From Bacteroidetes bacterium UBA4408 (lineage in GTDB: Bacteria > Bacteroidota > Bacteroidia > UBA4408), in the NCBI GenBank assembly GCA_002389785.1, contig DGQS01000131.1:1-8679 (forward strand): a stretch of DNA of 8,679 nucleotides, read 5' to 3'. The translations under genes were made by a program, and so were the position numbers. Position 1 is the stretch's first letter; each line of letters starts with the position of its first letter. This document shows positions 1 through 6,626 of the stretch, piece by piece. Under the pieces are notes generated by a model, which made no database searches, had not been told where the DNA came from, and was given only the letters and a program-made list of their open reading frames with translations.

Positions 1-1510
1 CAAAGTTTAAATTAAACTGGTCATTAATAGGATTTGGAAATAGTGATAGGTTGGAAGTCGTAGAATTTTCTTCAATACCGGTAACATTGCTCAATAAAAA
101 TGCGGTTCCATCAGCTAATACTGCTAATAACCCAAAAGCTGCACCATTTTGATTTGCTGCAGGAGTTAAGAATCCAGAAGCTAAAATTATAGCAGATTTA
201 CCTCCTAATGTACTCAAGTTTGCATCAAAGCTTGCTACTATAACACTGTTGTTGTTTCCCGGTGTTATGTTTAAAGTATACGAAGATGCTGGCACAGAAA
301 TGTAAGGTGTAATATTGCTGTAAGATGCATCATTCACTAAATTACCTGTACCAGCTAATACATCCACAGTTGGCGCATCACTTGCTCCATGTATAACTCT
401 AAAATCAACAGCATTAGTGGTGGCACTTTCTCTCATTTGATCTTGTAAGAACAAAGTAAATGCAGTAGAGGCACCATCGGGATTAAGCGCAAAGTTAGCA
501 GGCGTTAATACACCATTTGCAACAGCAAGATAGCTTCCTCCATTCGCTAAAGTAACTTGGAAATTTTTTAAGGTATCGTTAACAGAAGTGCTGTTTCCTG
601 CAGCAACCCCAATGTTTAAAACCACTCCAGCTGGTACATCAATAAAAGGAGTAGCAGTTCTGAAAGCAAAATCATTTAACAATAGAGAGTCATTCACATA
701 TACATCCACACTTGCAGCAGCAGGATCGGCAGCATTGTGAATTACTTGAAGACGAGCTAAACTTACTTGTGGTAAAGTAATAACTGTTCCATTCGCCAAA
801 GCAGCAAACAAGCCAAAAGCAGGACCATTTTGATTGGCAGCAGGAGCTAAAAATCCGGATGCAAAAACAACCGCAGATCCACCACCCAAGGTTGATAAAT
901 CAGCAGTGTAGGAGGCAACAATCGGAGATCCGGCAGCAAGTGTCACATCTAAAGTATAACTTGCAGCAGGTACAGTTATGTAGGGTGTAATTGCAGAGTA
1001 GGCTGCATTGTCCACCAAAGTTCCAACATTTCTTGCAACTACATCCACAGTAGGAGCATCGCTTGCACCATGAATGGCAACAAAATCTGTATTTCCCGGA
1101 ATCATTCCCATGTTTCGGATATTATCCTGTATGAACAGGGTAAAAGCAGTCGCAACTGTGTCGGGATTGACAGCAAAATTACTTGGGTTTAAAACCCCGT
1201 TTGCTACTGCAATATAGCGTTGACCTGCAGTTAAAGTTACTTCAAAGTTTTTTAATGTATCGTTTACCGAGGCACTGTTCCCTGCTGCAACGCCAATATT
1301 TATAGGAGTTCCAGATGCTAAGGTAATGAATGGAGTTGCTGTTCTAAAGGCAAAATCATTTAATGCCAGGTTTCCGTCTACATAAATATCTACCACAGAA
1401 GCAGCGGGGTCAGCTGAATTGTGAATAATTTGAATTTCGGCTTGCCCGTAGGAGGCTAAAAATCCAAGGCTGAAGAAGCCGGCGAGTAAGTAATTGATTG
1501 GTGTTTTCAT
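1..1510 (-). CDS. Secreted DUF4397-repeat protein with T9SS sorting domain, C-terminus cut by window edge
   Basis: The frame is open from ATG at 1510 to the left edge: 503 codons visible, no stop. Residues 1-23 form a signal peptide (MKTP, hydrophobic core LLAGFFSLGFLA, likely cleavage near GQ-A). Two long tandem units follow, about 26-252 and 254-475. Each has a first lobe opening with I/L-Q-x-IHN-x-ADPAA and a second opening with IHGASDAPTVDV, as in DUF4397 (Ig-like beta-sandwich) proteins. From about residue 478 comes GIEENSTTSNLSLFPNPI, the typical beginning of a T9SS type A sorting domain. Only about 26 residues of it are visible, so perhaps 50-60 are missing. The protein is therefore probably exported by Sec, carried across the outer membrane by T9SS, and attached to the surface or released. 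No catalytic motif is seen; an adhesive or structural role is only a guess. The start is supported by the signal peptide directly after the ATG. No Shine-Dalgarno sequence is visible, and the 5' leader carries a hairpin (1514-1558). Confidence 0.88.
   Translation of the reverse strand, partial: MKTPINYLLAGFFSLGFLASYGQAEIQIIHNSADPAASVVDIYVDGNLALNDFAFRTATPFITLASGTPINIGVAAGNSASVNDTLKNFEVTLTAGQRYIAVANGVLNPSNFAVNPDTVATAFTLFIQDNIRNMGMIPGNTDFVAIHGASDAPTVDVVARNVGTLVDNAAYSAITPYITVPAASYTLDVTLAAGSPIVASYTADLSTLGGGSAVVFASGFLAPAANQNGPAFGLFAALANGTVITLPQVSLARLQVIHNAADPAAASVDVYVNDSLLLNDFAFRTATPFIDVPAGVVLNIGVAAGNSTSVNDTLKNFQVTLANGGSYLAVANGVLTPANFALNPDGASTAFTLFLQDQMRESATTNAVDFRVIHGASDAPTVDVLAGTGNLVNDASYSNITPYISVPASSYTLNITPGNNNSVIVASFDANLSTLGGKSAIILASGFLTPAANQNGAAFGLLAVLADGTAFLLSNVTGIEENSTTSNLSLFPNPINDQFNLNF
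86..1435 (-). repeat. Tandem duplication of a ~228-residue DUF4397 unit inside the gene
   Basis: Unit 1 is encoded by about 755-1435 and unit 2 by about 86-751. Matching landmarks sit about 228-229 residues (roughly 685 nt) apart: IHN at 29 and 257, NDFAFRTATPFI at 51 and 279, GVAAGNS at 73 and 301, NDTLKNF at 83 and 311, IHGASDAPTVDV at 146 and 373, and GFLxPAANQNG at 219 and 448. By eye roughly two thirds of positions in the first lobe are identical. Each unit itself consists of two related lobes, so the visible protein is an A-B-A-B array. The DNA is conserved enough for the repeat to be noticeable without translation. Confidence 0.9.
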
Positions 1511-1513
1511 AGG

Positions 1514-1558
1514 TTCTGTTTTTATTGTTTAAATAATTATTTAAAAGATTAAACAGAA
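1514..1558 (-). promoter_or_regulatory. Palindromic AT-rich hairpin in the leader of the DUF4397 gene
   Basis: Immediately upstream of the ATG at 1510 lies an 18-bp perfect palindrome (TTTAAATAATTATTTAAA, 1528-1545). It is flanked by a second pair of arms, ttctgttt at 1514-1521 and aaacagaa at 1551-1558, whose centre agrees within half a base. In the transcript this could fold as an outer 8-bp stem, an internal loop and an inner AT stem, ending four bases before the start codon. It could control translation or mRNA stability, or be an operator. The function is inference; the symmetry is directly visible. Confidence 0.45.
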
Positions 1559-1755
1559 TTGTTAAGCTTTGGTTCAGCCCTTTACTTGCTAAAATTGTTA
1601 ACCAATGTTAATTTTAGGAGAAACACGAAACTTATCAGTTGATTAATTAGGACAACAAGAAGGAATAGAAATTGTTTTTTTTCCTCTTTCAAGTGTAGTT
1701 TTTAACTGCACTGTTTTATATAACACATTTTGTTAAAAGAGTAGATAACTAATAG

Positions 1756-1770
1756 TGTAACCCGGTTACA
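1756..1770. promoter_or_regulatory. Operator-like inverted repeat TGTAACC-C-GGTTACA
   Basis: Two perfect 7-bp arms around one central base form a 15-bp dyad in the intergenic region, about 245 nt upstream of the DUF4397 start. The pattern TGTAAC-N3-GTTACA resembles sites bound by dimeric helix-turn-helix regulators. No regulator gene is nearby, and the position relative to a promoter is unknown, so the assignment is tentative. Confidence 0.3.
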
Positions 1771-1854
1771 AACTACGCTTAGAAAAGGAAAATGGAAATT
1801 GCCTGAGCAAGTTAGAATGTAAATTAGACTTATCCAATCGTGGCAATTATAAGC

Positions 1855-1901
1855 AAAGAAAAACCTCCTATCACAAGCACAAAAACTTATAAATAGGAGG
1901 T
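1855..1901 (-). terminator. Rho-independent terminator of the lipoprotein gene
   Basis: Arms acctcctat (1863-1871) and ataggaggt (1893-1901) make a 9-bp stem with a 21-nt loop. Read on the minus strand the stem runs into TTTTTCTTT (1863 down to 1855). It starts 22 nt after the lipoprotein stop codon at 1924-1926. The long loop makes it weaker than a textbook terminator, but position, orientation and U-tract fit. It also separates the lipoprotein gene from the DUF4397 gene downstream. Confidence 0.7.
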
Positions 1902-1923
1902 AAAAAAAATTGGATAATCGAAA

Positions 1924-2481
1924 TTACAATGGAGCTGCAACCAATGCTGTTACCGTGAAGTTTAGTTTCACATTTAAGGTGTCGCGCTCGGTGTTAGGAG
2001 CGGTAGTTGATGCTCCCAGTCTAAAAGTGAAGGAGTTTTGTTTTAAATAATTTACCAAATCTGCTCCATCTGAACTCAACGAAATTTTCGTAACGTTACT
2101 TGGAACCGGATCAATAAAGGCAACTTGAGTTTCGGCCAATCCGCTTGCCGACATCAAGGCATATGCTTTATTAATTAAATTAAAATTTTGCGTTCCGGGA
2201 TTTACCATTTCAACCTCTGCTCCGGTTAATCTAACAGACTCAATATCGGCAAATGTTACGTTGTTATCGTCCATACTTTTTTGAAGAGAGGATTGAATTA
2301 CTGTTGAATCCAAAGTTACATTACCGAACGCAGAAAAAGTATCCACATACAGTTTAACAGAAGGCATATTCAAATCAAAAGTAATGTCCACTTTCGCTTT
2401 TTCTTTTACTTTATCGCAAGAGCTAACTAAAACTATACTAGTTAGGGCTGCTAGCATTAAATTGAATTTTGAATTTTTCAT
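1924..2481 (-). CDS. Small putative lipoprotein of unknown function
   Basis: A protein of 185 residues. Residues 1-21 are a lipoprotein signal peptide: basic MKNSK, hydrophobic core FNLMLAALTSIVLV, and lipobox V-S-S-C with the lipidated cysteine at position 22. The sequence after the cysteine is DKVKEKAK, which is basic rather than the acidic-rich signal that sends some Bacteroidota lipoproteins to the cell surface. A periplasm-facing anchor is therefore the milder guess. The mature part alternates polar and hydrophobic residues (VDITFDLNMPSVKLYV, TLNVKLNFTVTAL), suggesting a beta-rich fold. I recognise no family. The gene has a promoter-like element 16 nt upstream and a terminator 22 nt downstream, so it looks like a single-gene transcript. 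It is separated from the exporter gene by 176 nt. The start is fixed by the signal peptide. Confidence 0.85.
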   Translation of the reverse strand: MKNSKFNLMLAALTSIVLVSSCDKVKEKAKVDITFDLNMPSVKLYVDTFSAFGNVTLDSTVIQSSLQKSMDDNNVTFADIESVRLTGAEVEMVNPGTQNFNLINKAYALMSASGLAETQVAFIDPVPSNVTKISLSSDGADLVNYLKQNSFTFRLGASTTAPNTERDTLNVKLNFTVTALVAAPL

Positions 2482-2497
2482 TTGTTTAATTTTTTTT

Positions 2498-2505
2498 CAA
2501 AGTTA
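2498..2505 (-). promoter_or_regulatory. Bacteroidota-type -7 element before the lipoprotein gene
   Basis: The minus strand reads TAACTTTG, an exact match to TAnnTTTG, ending 16 nt before the ATG at 2481. No clear TTG was found at the expected -33 distance, so only half of the promoter is supported. Transcription starting from it would give a very short A-rich leader. Confidence 0.45.
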
Positions 2506-2606
2506 TTAATTAATCATTGTTTTTTTTCTTAAAAATTTAGCAAGTAAATCTGTATACTTATGTTGGTGAATTTTGTTTCAAAAATCGTAAATAAATTTAA
2601 TGAGAA

Positions 2607-2620
2607 ACAAACTGGTTTGT
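2607..2620. other. Short inverted repeat ACAAAC-TG-GTTTGT in the exporter/lipoprotein gap
   Basis: Perfect 6-bp arms around a 2-base centre lie in the 176-nt gap (2482-2657), 37 nt after the exporter stop codon. On the minus strand it is followed by TTCTCATT, a poor U-tract, and a 2-base loop is too tight for a normal hairpin. An operator for the lipoprotein gene is as likely as a weak terminator. Nothing else convincing was seen in the gap apart from the -7 element at 2498-2505. Confidence 0.25.
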
Positions 2621-2657
2621 AGATGAAAATTATAGAATTAAATACTCAACATCACCG

Positions 2658-3275
2658 CTAGTAAAACAAAGCTTTAAATAAAATTACTCCACCAAAGGCT
2701 ATTATCGCAAGCCCAGATAATTTAGTTATTTTGACAAATAGAGATGGTGTAAGCAATCGCTTAATTTTTACAGCTAACAAGGCTTTTAGCACATCAATGA
2801 TGGTAACTGTTAAGAGAGTTCCAAAAAAATAGATTCCTACCTCCAACGAATTGTTTTTGTATTGAGTTACAGTTAAACCCACAGCTCCAATCCAAAATAA
2901 AATCACCGATGGGTTAGTCAGGTTAAAAAAAAAGCCTTTTAACATCAATTGGTGAACCGGAGTTTTTTTAGTCGGAGCATCCGGATCGGCCATTTGCTTT
3001 TTGCTTAAATAGGTGGTGATACCAAAAATGAGCAATATTATTCCGCCAACAAGTAAGATGATTTTTTCATAACGCGGTTGTACAAACAATTGCGCAAGCC
3101 CAAAATAAGAAAGACCTATGCAAAAAATATCGCTCAAAAAAATGCCCGCTTCCAAAAACATGGCATCTCTAAAACCATCATTAATGCTGGTTTTTATGAG
3201 CATAAAGAAAACCGGACCAATTAAAATGCTGAGTAAAAGCCCAAGGAGTATTCCATTAAAAAAGGCAGAAAACAT
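2658..3275 (-). CDS. LysE/RhtB-family amino-acid exporter
   Basis: A 205-residue inner-membrane protein with about six hydrophobic segments (roughly 6-27, 38-63, 71-90, 114-136, 146-169 and 184-204), the size and layout of the LysE/RhtB translocator family. Family landmarks are GPVFFMLIKTSINDGFRDA at 20-38, with the G-P pair at the end of the first helix, and FFFNLTNPSVILFW at 115-128, the N-x-x-N-P motif. A basic loop, SKKQMADPDAPTKK, lies at 91-104. Members export amino acids or related small molecules by proton exchange; the substrate here cannot be read from sequence. The gene begins 12 nt after the GH3 gene ends, so the two are almost certainly co-transcribed. No convincing terminator was seen behind it. 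The start at 3275 gives a complete first helix. Confidence 0.87.
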   Translation of the reverse strand: MFSAFFNGILLGLLLSILIGPVFFMLIKTSINDGFRDAMFLEAGIFLSDIFCIGLSYFGLAQLFVQPRYEKIILLVGGIILLIFGITTYLSKKQMADPDAPTKKTPVHQLMLKGFFFNLTNPSVILFWIGAVGLTVTQYKNNSLEVGIYFFGTLLTVTIIDVLKALLAVKIKRLLTPSLFVKITKLSGLAIIAFGGVILFKALFY

Positions 3276-3287
3276 AATTTATTGGGG

Positions 3288-4826
3288 CTACTTAGTAGGT
3301 TGCTGTTGTATAAAATTTTGCCATTCCTCGAGTTGCGCTTTTTTAATGACACGTGGAAATTTGTGTGAACCTCCAAGTTTACCTTTGGCTCGCATCCAAT
3401 TTTTAAATACATCAATTGGAAGCACATCCACAAAAATTTCTTTTAAAGCAGCTTTACGCTCCACTGCATAATCGTCGTTTATTTCGCACAACAATTCATC
3501 GAGGCGCAATCGCAATTTTTCTTTATCAGTGGTCTTATTAACCCCCAAATACCAGTGATGTGCAAATCGTCCTTCGTAATTAATTCCGGCTACTGTGTAC
3601 TCATTGATTACCAAATTAAATTCATCGGCAATTTTAGCAATGGCATGGTTCATATTATCTACTGAGAGATGCTCTCCACACAAACTCAAAAAATGCTTGG
3701 TTCGCCCGGTAATTAAAATTTCGCTACGCAGCTTAGAAGTAAATTTAATGGTATCGCCAATTAAATAGCGCCATGCCCCGGCGTTGGTACTCATTAATAA
3801 TGCATATTCCTTTTCTTCTTCAATCTCCTCAATTGTCAAGGTTTCAGGATGCTCCACCATGGCCCCATCGGCATCAAAATTTTTATCATTAAACGGAACA
3901 AATTCAAAAAATATTCCGTTGTTCAAATTAAGCTGCATCGAATGTGTTTTCGGTCGAGTTTGAAAAGCAATAAATCCTTCCGATGCTAAATAGGTATCAA
4001 TATAAATGATGGGATATGCAAAGTACTTTTCAAAACTCTTTCTATAAGGTTCAAGCGAAACGCCACCGTGCACAAATACATGCAAATTAGGCCACACATC
4101 GTGTATGGTTTTCGCATTGTAGCGTTCAATTACTTTTTCAATTACTATTTGCACCCAAGCAGGAACACCGGCGATAAAACCAATGTCCCAATTTTTCGCA
4201 TTCTCAACAATTTTATCAATTTTTACTTCCCAGTCGCGCTCCATGTTAATGGCCATTCCGGGCTTATTAAATTGCTGAAACCAAAAGGGAACAGTGCGTG
4301 CCGTAATTCCGGATAAGTCGCCTTCAAAATAGGTTCCTTTAAAACGTAAATTCGTACTGCCTCCAACAGCTAAAAAGCCCTTGCCCAGTACATCTACCAA
4401 TATATCGTAATTCGCTAAAGATAATATTTGCCGAATGCTGGTTCGTTTAATCGATCGTAATATATCGGAGGTAATTGGAATGTGTTTACTGGCAGCTTCG
4501 GATGTACCTGAGCTTAAAGCAAAATATTTTGTTTTACCCGGCCAACAAACATCCGCTTCACCTTTTAAACTGCGATGCCACCATGCCTCATAAATTTTAT
4601 TGTAATCAAAAACCGGTACGTTCTTTTGGAAAATTTTTATGGGGTCGTTTGAAAAATAAATATCCCCAAAATTGTACTGTTTGCCAAAGCTCGTGTTTTG
4701 CGCTTTCCACAGCAATTTTTTAAGCGTGTTCTTTTGTATAGTAGCCGGATTCTTGCGTTTCCTAACCTTGGGCATGGTTTTTTGCAAGTCTACTATTCGC
4801 TGAAAAAGAGGGCCTAAAATAGCCAT
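3288..4826 (-). CDS. GH3-family acyl-adenylate-forming amide synthetase
   Basis: A complete protein of 512 residues, close to the usual size of bacterial GH3 proteins. It matches the GH3 branch of the ANL adenylate-forming superfamily. Visible motifs are YFALSSGTSE at 101-110 (Ser/Thr-Gly phosphate-binding loop), FVHGGV at 251-256, YLASEG at 279-284, YLIGDTIKF at 354-362 (with the Asp that contacts the nucleotide ribose in this superfamily), and ILITGRTKHFLSLCGEHL at 370-387 (hinge into the smaller C-terminal domain). KGKLGGSHKFPRV at 481-493 is the GH3-like C-terminal segment. Plant members activate an acyl acid such as jasmonate or auxin with ATP and join it to an amino acid. The bacterial substrate is unknown. 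No signal peptide, so cytosolic. It lies 43 nt after the pseudouridine synthase gene and 12 nt before the LysE-type exporter. All core motifs are intact, so it is probably active. Confidence 0.9.
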   Translation of the reverse strand: MAILGPLFQRIVDLQKTMPKVRKRKNPATIQKNTLKKLLWKAQNTSFGKQYNFGDIYFSNDPIKIFQKNVPVFDYNKIYEAWWHRSLKGEADVCWPGKTKYFALSSGTSEAASKHIPITSDILRSIKRTSIRQILSLANYDILVDVLGKGFLAVGGSTNLRFKGTYFEGDLSGITARTVPFWFQQFNKPGMAINMERDWEVKIDKIVENAKNWDIGFIAGVPAWVQIVIEKVIERYNAKTIHDVWPNLHVFVHGGVSLEPYRKSFEKYFAYPIIYIDTYLASEGFIAFQTRPKTHSMQLNLNNGIFFEFVPFNDKNFDADGAMVEHPETLTIEEIEEEKEYALLMSTNAGAWRYLIGDTIKFTSKLRSEILITGRTKHFLSLCGEHLSVDNMNHAIAKIADEFNLVINEYTVAGINYEGRFAHHWYLGVNKTTDKEKLRLRLDELLCEINDDYAVERKAALKEIFVDVLPIDVFKNWMRAKGKLGGSHKFPRVIKKAQLEEWQNFIQQQPTK

Positions 4827-4869
4827 AATGTATTCGTTGTTATTTTAATTACAATTACAGTATAGTTTC

Positions 4870-6213
4870 TTAACGTGCATTTAGCATAGCTACTTCTCTA
4901 TCGGTTAAAAAGCGCCATTTTCCTCTTGGTAAATCCTTTTTGGATAATCCGGCAAAAAATACCCGATCCAATTTTTTTACTTCGTAATTCAAGTGTTCAA
5001 AAATACGTCGAATTACTCTGTTTTTGCCTGAGTGCAGTTCTATTCCAACTTCCTTTTTACTGCTAGCTCCGGTTACGTAACTTATTTCATCCACATGCAC
5101 CATTCCATCTTCCAATTCAACCCCTTCCAAAATTTTATGCATGTCTTCCTTTTTTAATGGACGATCCAATTCAATGTGGTAAATTTTCTTTTTCTCGTAA
5201 CGCGGATGTGTGAGCTTTTTTGTAAGCTCTCCATCGTTGGTTAAAATTAATAATCCTGTCGAATTTCTATCTAAACGTCCAACCGGATATACGCGTTCCT
5301 TGCATGCGCCTTTAATGAGGTGCATCACAGTTTTGCGTTCTAACGGATCATCGGCCGTGGTAATATAATCTTTAGGCTTATTGAGTAGGAGGTATACATT
5401 CTTTTCACGACGAATTCCTTGTCCTCCATAAGCTACAATATCGGTTGCACTTACTTTGTAACCCAATTCACTCACAATTTTTCCGTTTACTGTAATAGCT
5501 CCGGTTTCAATCAATACATCGGCTTCACGACGCGAACATATTCCGGCATTGGCGATGTATTTATTTAAGCGTACACTTCCGAATTGCAAATCACTTTCTT
5601 CGGCCGGTGCTTTTTTTGCGCTACTTATCCTTGCTCGCTTGGGTTTAGGGTTTTCATTTTCAGCAAAACGATCTTTTGATTTTCTGAAATTTTCGGGTGA
5701 ATATTTTGATCCCTTGTTATCGTATTTCTGAACCGGGCGTCCACTATCCCAATTTTTTCGAACGGGTCTATCTCCCGAATTTGTTGATTCGCTGTCTGAA
5801 TCGTTTGATTTCTTAAACCAACTGCTTGCCTTTCCTTTCCATGCACCTGATTTACTTTGTTGGTCTTCCGAAGAAGGTTTATCTGAGTATTTTTTTACCG
5901 GTCTGTCGTTATCCCAATTATTACTGCTTTTTGTAAAATGGCTTTTATTGCCGGCTTTTGTATCAAATTTTGAAGTTTTAAATGCTTTTTCAGATCCCTT
6001 GTTTGCTTCACCGTAACTTCTCGAAGGCTTACTTTCCTCACTATAGGATTTACGCACAGGACGCGATTCATCAACCGGTTTATCCGCTGCTCTAAATTCC
6101 TTTTGTCGGGTTGAAGAAGAAGTATTGTTTGCTGCTGAACGATTGGTGTTTCCACGGTAAGGACTTTTGGTGGGCCGATCGTTATTTTTATTTCGGTTAA
6201 ACTCTTTTGACAT
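4870..6213 (-). CDS. rluB: RsuA/RluB-type rRNA pseudouridine synthase with a ~200-residue disordered N-terminal tail
   Basis: A protein of 447 residues. Residues 1 to about 210 are low-complexity and rich in Lys, Arg, Ser, Asn and Asp, with a recurring RPV-x-K motif (see the repeat entry). An S4 RNA-binding domain follows at about 214-262 (RLNKYIANAGICSRREAD, then TVNGKIV). The catalytic domain covers about 272-445. Its motif is VGRLDRNSTGLLILTNDG at 311-328, with D315 as the expected catalytic aspartate. GKNRVIRRIFEHL at 396-408 is the second family signature. The family isomerises one uridine in rRNA to pseudouridine. RluB modifies 23S rRNA, but RsuA and RluF are close relatives and the exact target cannot be assigned. 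Typical enterobacterial relatives lack such a long leading tail; here it may help bind RNA or ribosomes. The gene lies 50 nt after yraN and 43 nt before GH3. Confidence 0.92.
   Translation of the reverse strand: MSKEFNRNKNNDRPTKSPYRGNTNRSAANNTSSSTRQKEFRAADKPVDESRPVRKSYSEESKPSRSYGEANKGSEKAFKTSKFDTKAGNKSHFTKSSNNWDNDRPVKKYSDKPSSEDQQSKSGAWKGKASSWFKKSNDSDSESTNSGDRPVRKNWDSGRPVQKYDNKGSKYSPENFRKSKDRFAENENPKPKRARISSAKKAPAEESDLQFGSVRLNKYIANAGICSRREADVLIETGAITVNGKIVSELGYKVSATDIVAYGGQGIRREKNVYLLLNKPKDYITTADDPLERKTVMHLIKGACKERVYPVGRLDRNSTGLLILTNDGELTKKLTHPRYEKKKIYHIELDRPLKKEDMHKILEGVELEDGMVHVDEISYVTGASSKKEVGIELHSGKNRVIRRIFEHLNYEVKKLDRVFFAGLSKKDLPRGKWRFLTDREVAMLNAR
5640..6213 (-). repeat. Degenerate RPV-[RKQ]-K repeats in the pseudouridine synthase tail
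   Basis: The first ~190 residues carry dispersed copies of one short basic motif: DRPTKSPY at 12-19, SRPVRKSY at 50-57, DRPVKKYS at 103-110, DRPVRKNW at 148-155 and GRPVQKYD at 158-165. Spacing is irregular (about 38, 53, 45 and 10 residues), and Ser/Asp/Lys-rich linkers lie between. The composition predicts an unfolded, positively charged tail. The motifs are seen directly; RNA binding is inference. Confidence 0.7.
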
Positions 6214-6263
6214 ACCAATAAATTAAGCGGTGAAGATACAAAAAATGAACGGTTATCGATTAC

Positions 6264-6626
6264 TTACATTCCATCGTTAAAAGCTGCTTCAATATGATTG
6301 ATAGTTAGTGTATTATTGCTCAGTACTACTTCCAATATGTCGAAACGTAGTTCCCGGTCTAAATTTTTTATTTCCAGATAGGCTTCAGCACCTTCAATAA
6401 TTTTTTGCTGTTTGGCAGTCCCAACGAAATCGGCTGGATTACCAAAGTAAGTTGAGCTGCGTGTTTTAACTTCTAGTACAACGATCAACTCATGATATTC
6501 GCAAACAATATCGAGTTCACTTTTTTCATACCGCCAATTGGTATCAAGTATTTTGTATCCTTTAGAAAGTAAGTATTCAACTGCTTTTAATTCACCGAAT
6601 TTGCCAGTATCATTATGAATTGCCAT
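6264..6626 (-). CDS. yraN: YraN/UPF0102 family nuclease-like protein
   Basis: A protein of 120 residues, the usual size for UPF0102. Family landmarks are complete: GKFGELKAVEYLLSKGYKIL at 8-27, NWRYEKSELDIV at 30-41 and VLEVKTRSS at 50-58. E37, D39, E52 and K54 form the E-x-D...E-x-K arrangement of the restriction-endonuclease-like (PD-(D/E)XK) fold. RFDILEV follows at 94-100. The fold suggests DNA or Holliday-junction processing, but the biological role of the family is not settled. The protein should be cytosolic. Its start codon overlaps the end of the LD-carboxypeptidase gene by 14 nt in another frame, indicating translational coupling. The ATG at 6626 gives the conserved N-terminal helix at the normal distance. 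Confidence 0.92.
   Translation of the reverse strand: MAIHNDTGKFGELKAVEYLLSKGYKILDTNWRYEKSELDIVCEYHELIVVLEVKTRSSTYFGNPADFVGTAKQQKIIEGAEAYLEIKNLDRELRFDILEVVLSNNTLTINHIEAAFNDGM

Larger units (their letters stand above)
1511..1923. other. 413-nt intergenic region without a gene
   Basis: No open frame of useful length was found here on either strand; the longest ATG frame I followed on the plus strand was about 13 codons. The stretch contains, from left to right, the leader hairpin of the DUF4397 gene (1514-1558), a short hairpin with 9-bp arms (1692-1700 and 1704-1712, one G-T pair), a 15-bp inverted repeat (1756-1770), and the terminator of the lipoprotein gene (1855-1901). No exact TAnnTTTG match was found on the minus strand; the closest is TAGTTTG (1769-1775), one base short. 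The promoter of the DUF4397 gene is therefore not located. Confidence 0.7.

Noticed and set aside
86..1435. CRISPR array or mobile-element repeat
   Set aside because: The repeat is a ~685-nt in-frame duplication within one coding sequence, with protein-level conservation and no spacers, terminal inverted repeats or transposase.
1769..1775. TAGTTTG as the -7 element of the DUF4397 gene
   Set aside because: It is one base short of TAnnTTTG, has no TTG at the -33 distance, and would imply a leader of about 250 nt.
2607..2620. Terminator for the exporter gene
   Set aside because: The stem is only 6 bp with a 2-base loop and lacks a proper U-tract, so it is listed only as an inverted repeat of unknown role.
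3118..3471. Plus-strand open frame of 117 codons across the exporter/GH3 junction
   Set aside because: It lies antisense to two well-supported genes, has no recognisable domain, and its composition is that of a reverse-strand shadow.
5625..6218. Alternative minus-strand frames of 73 and 107 codons inside the pseudouridine synthase tail
   Set aside because: They overlap a longer frame that continues without break into the S4 and catalytic domains; the low-complexity composition of the tail keeps other frames open by chance.
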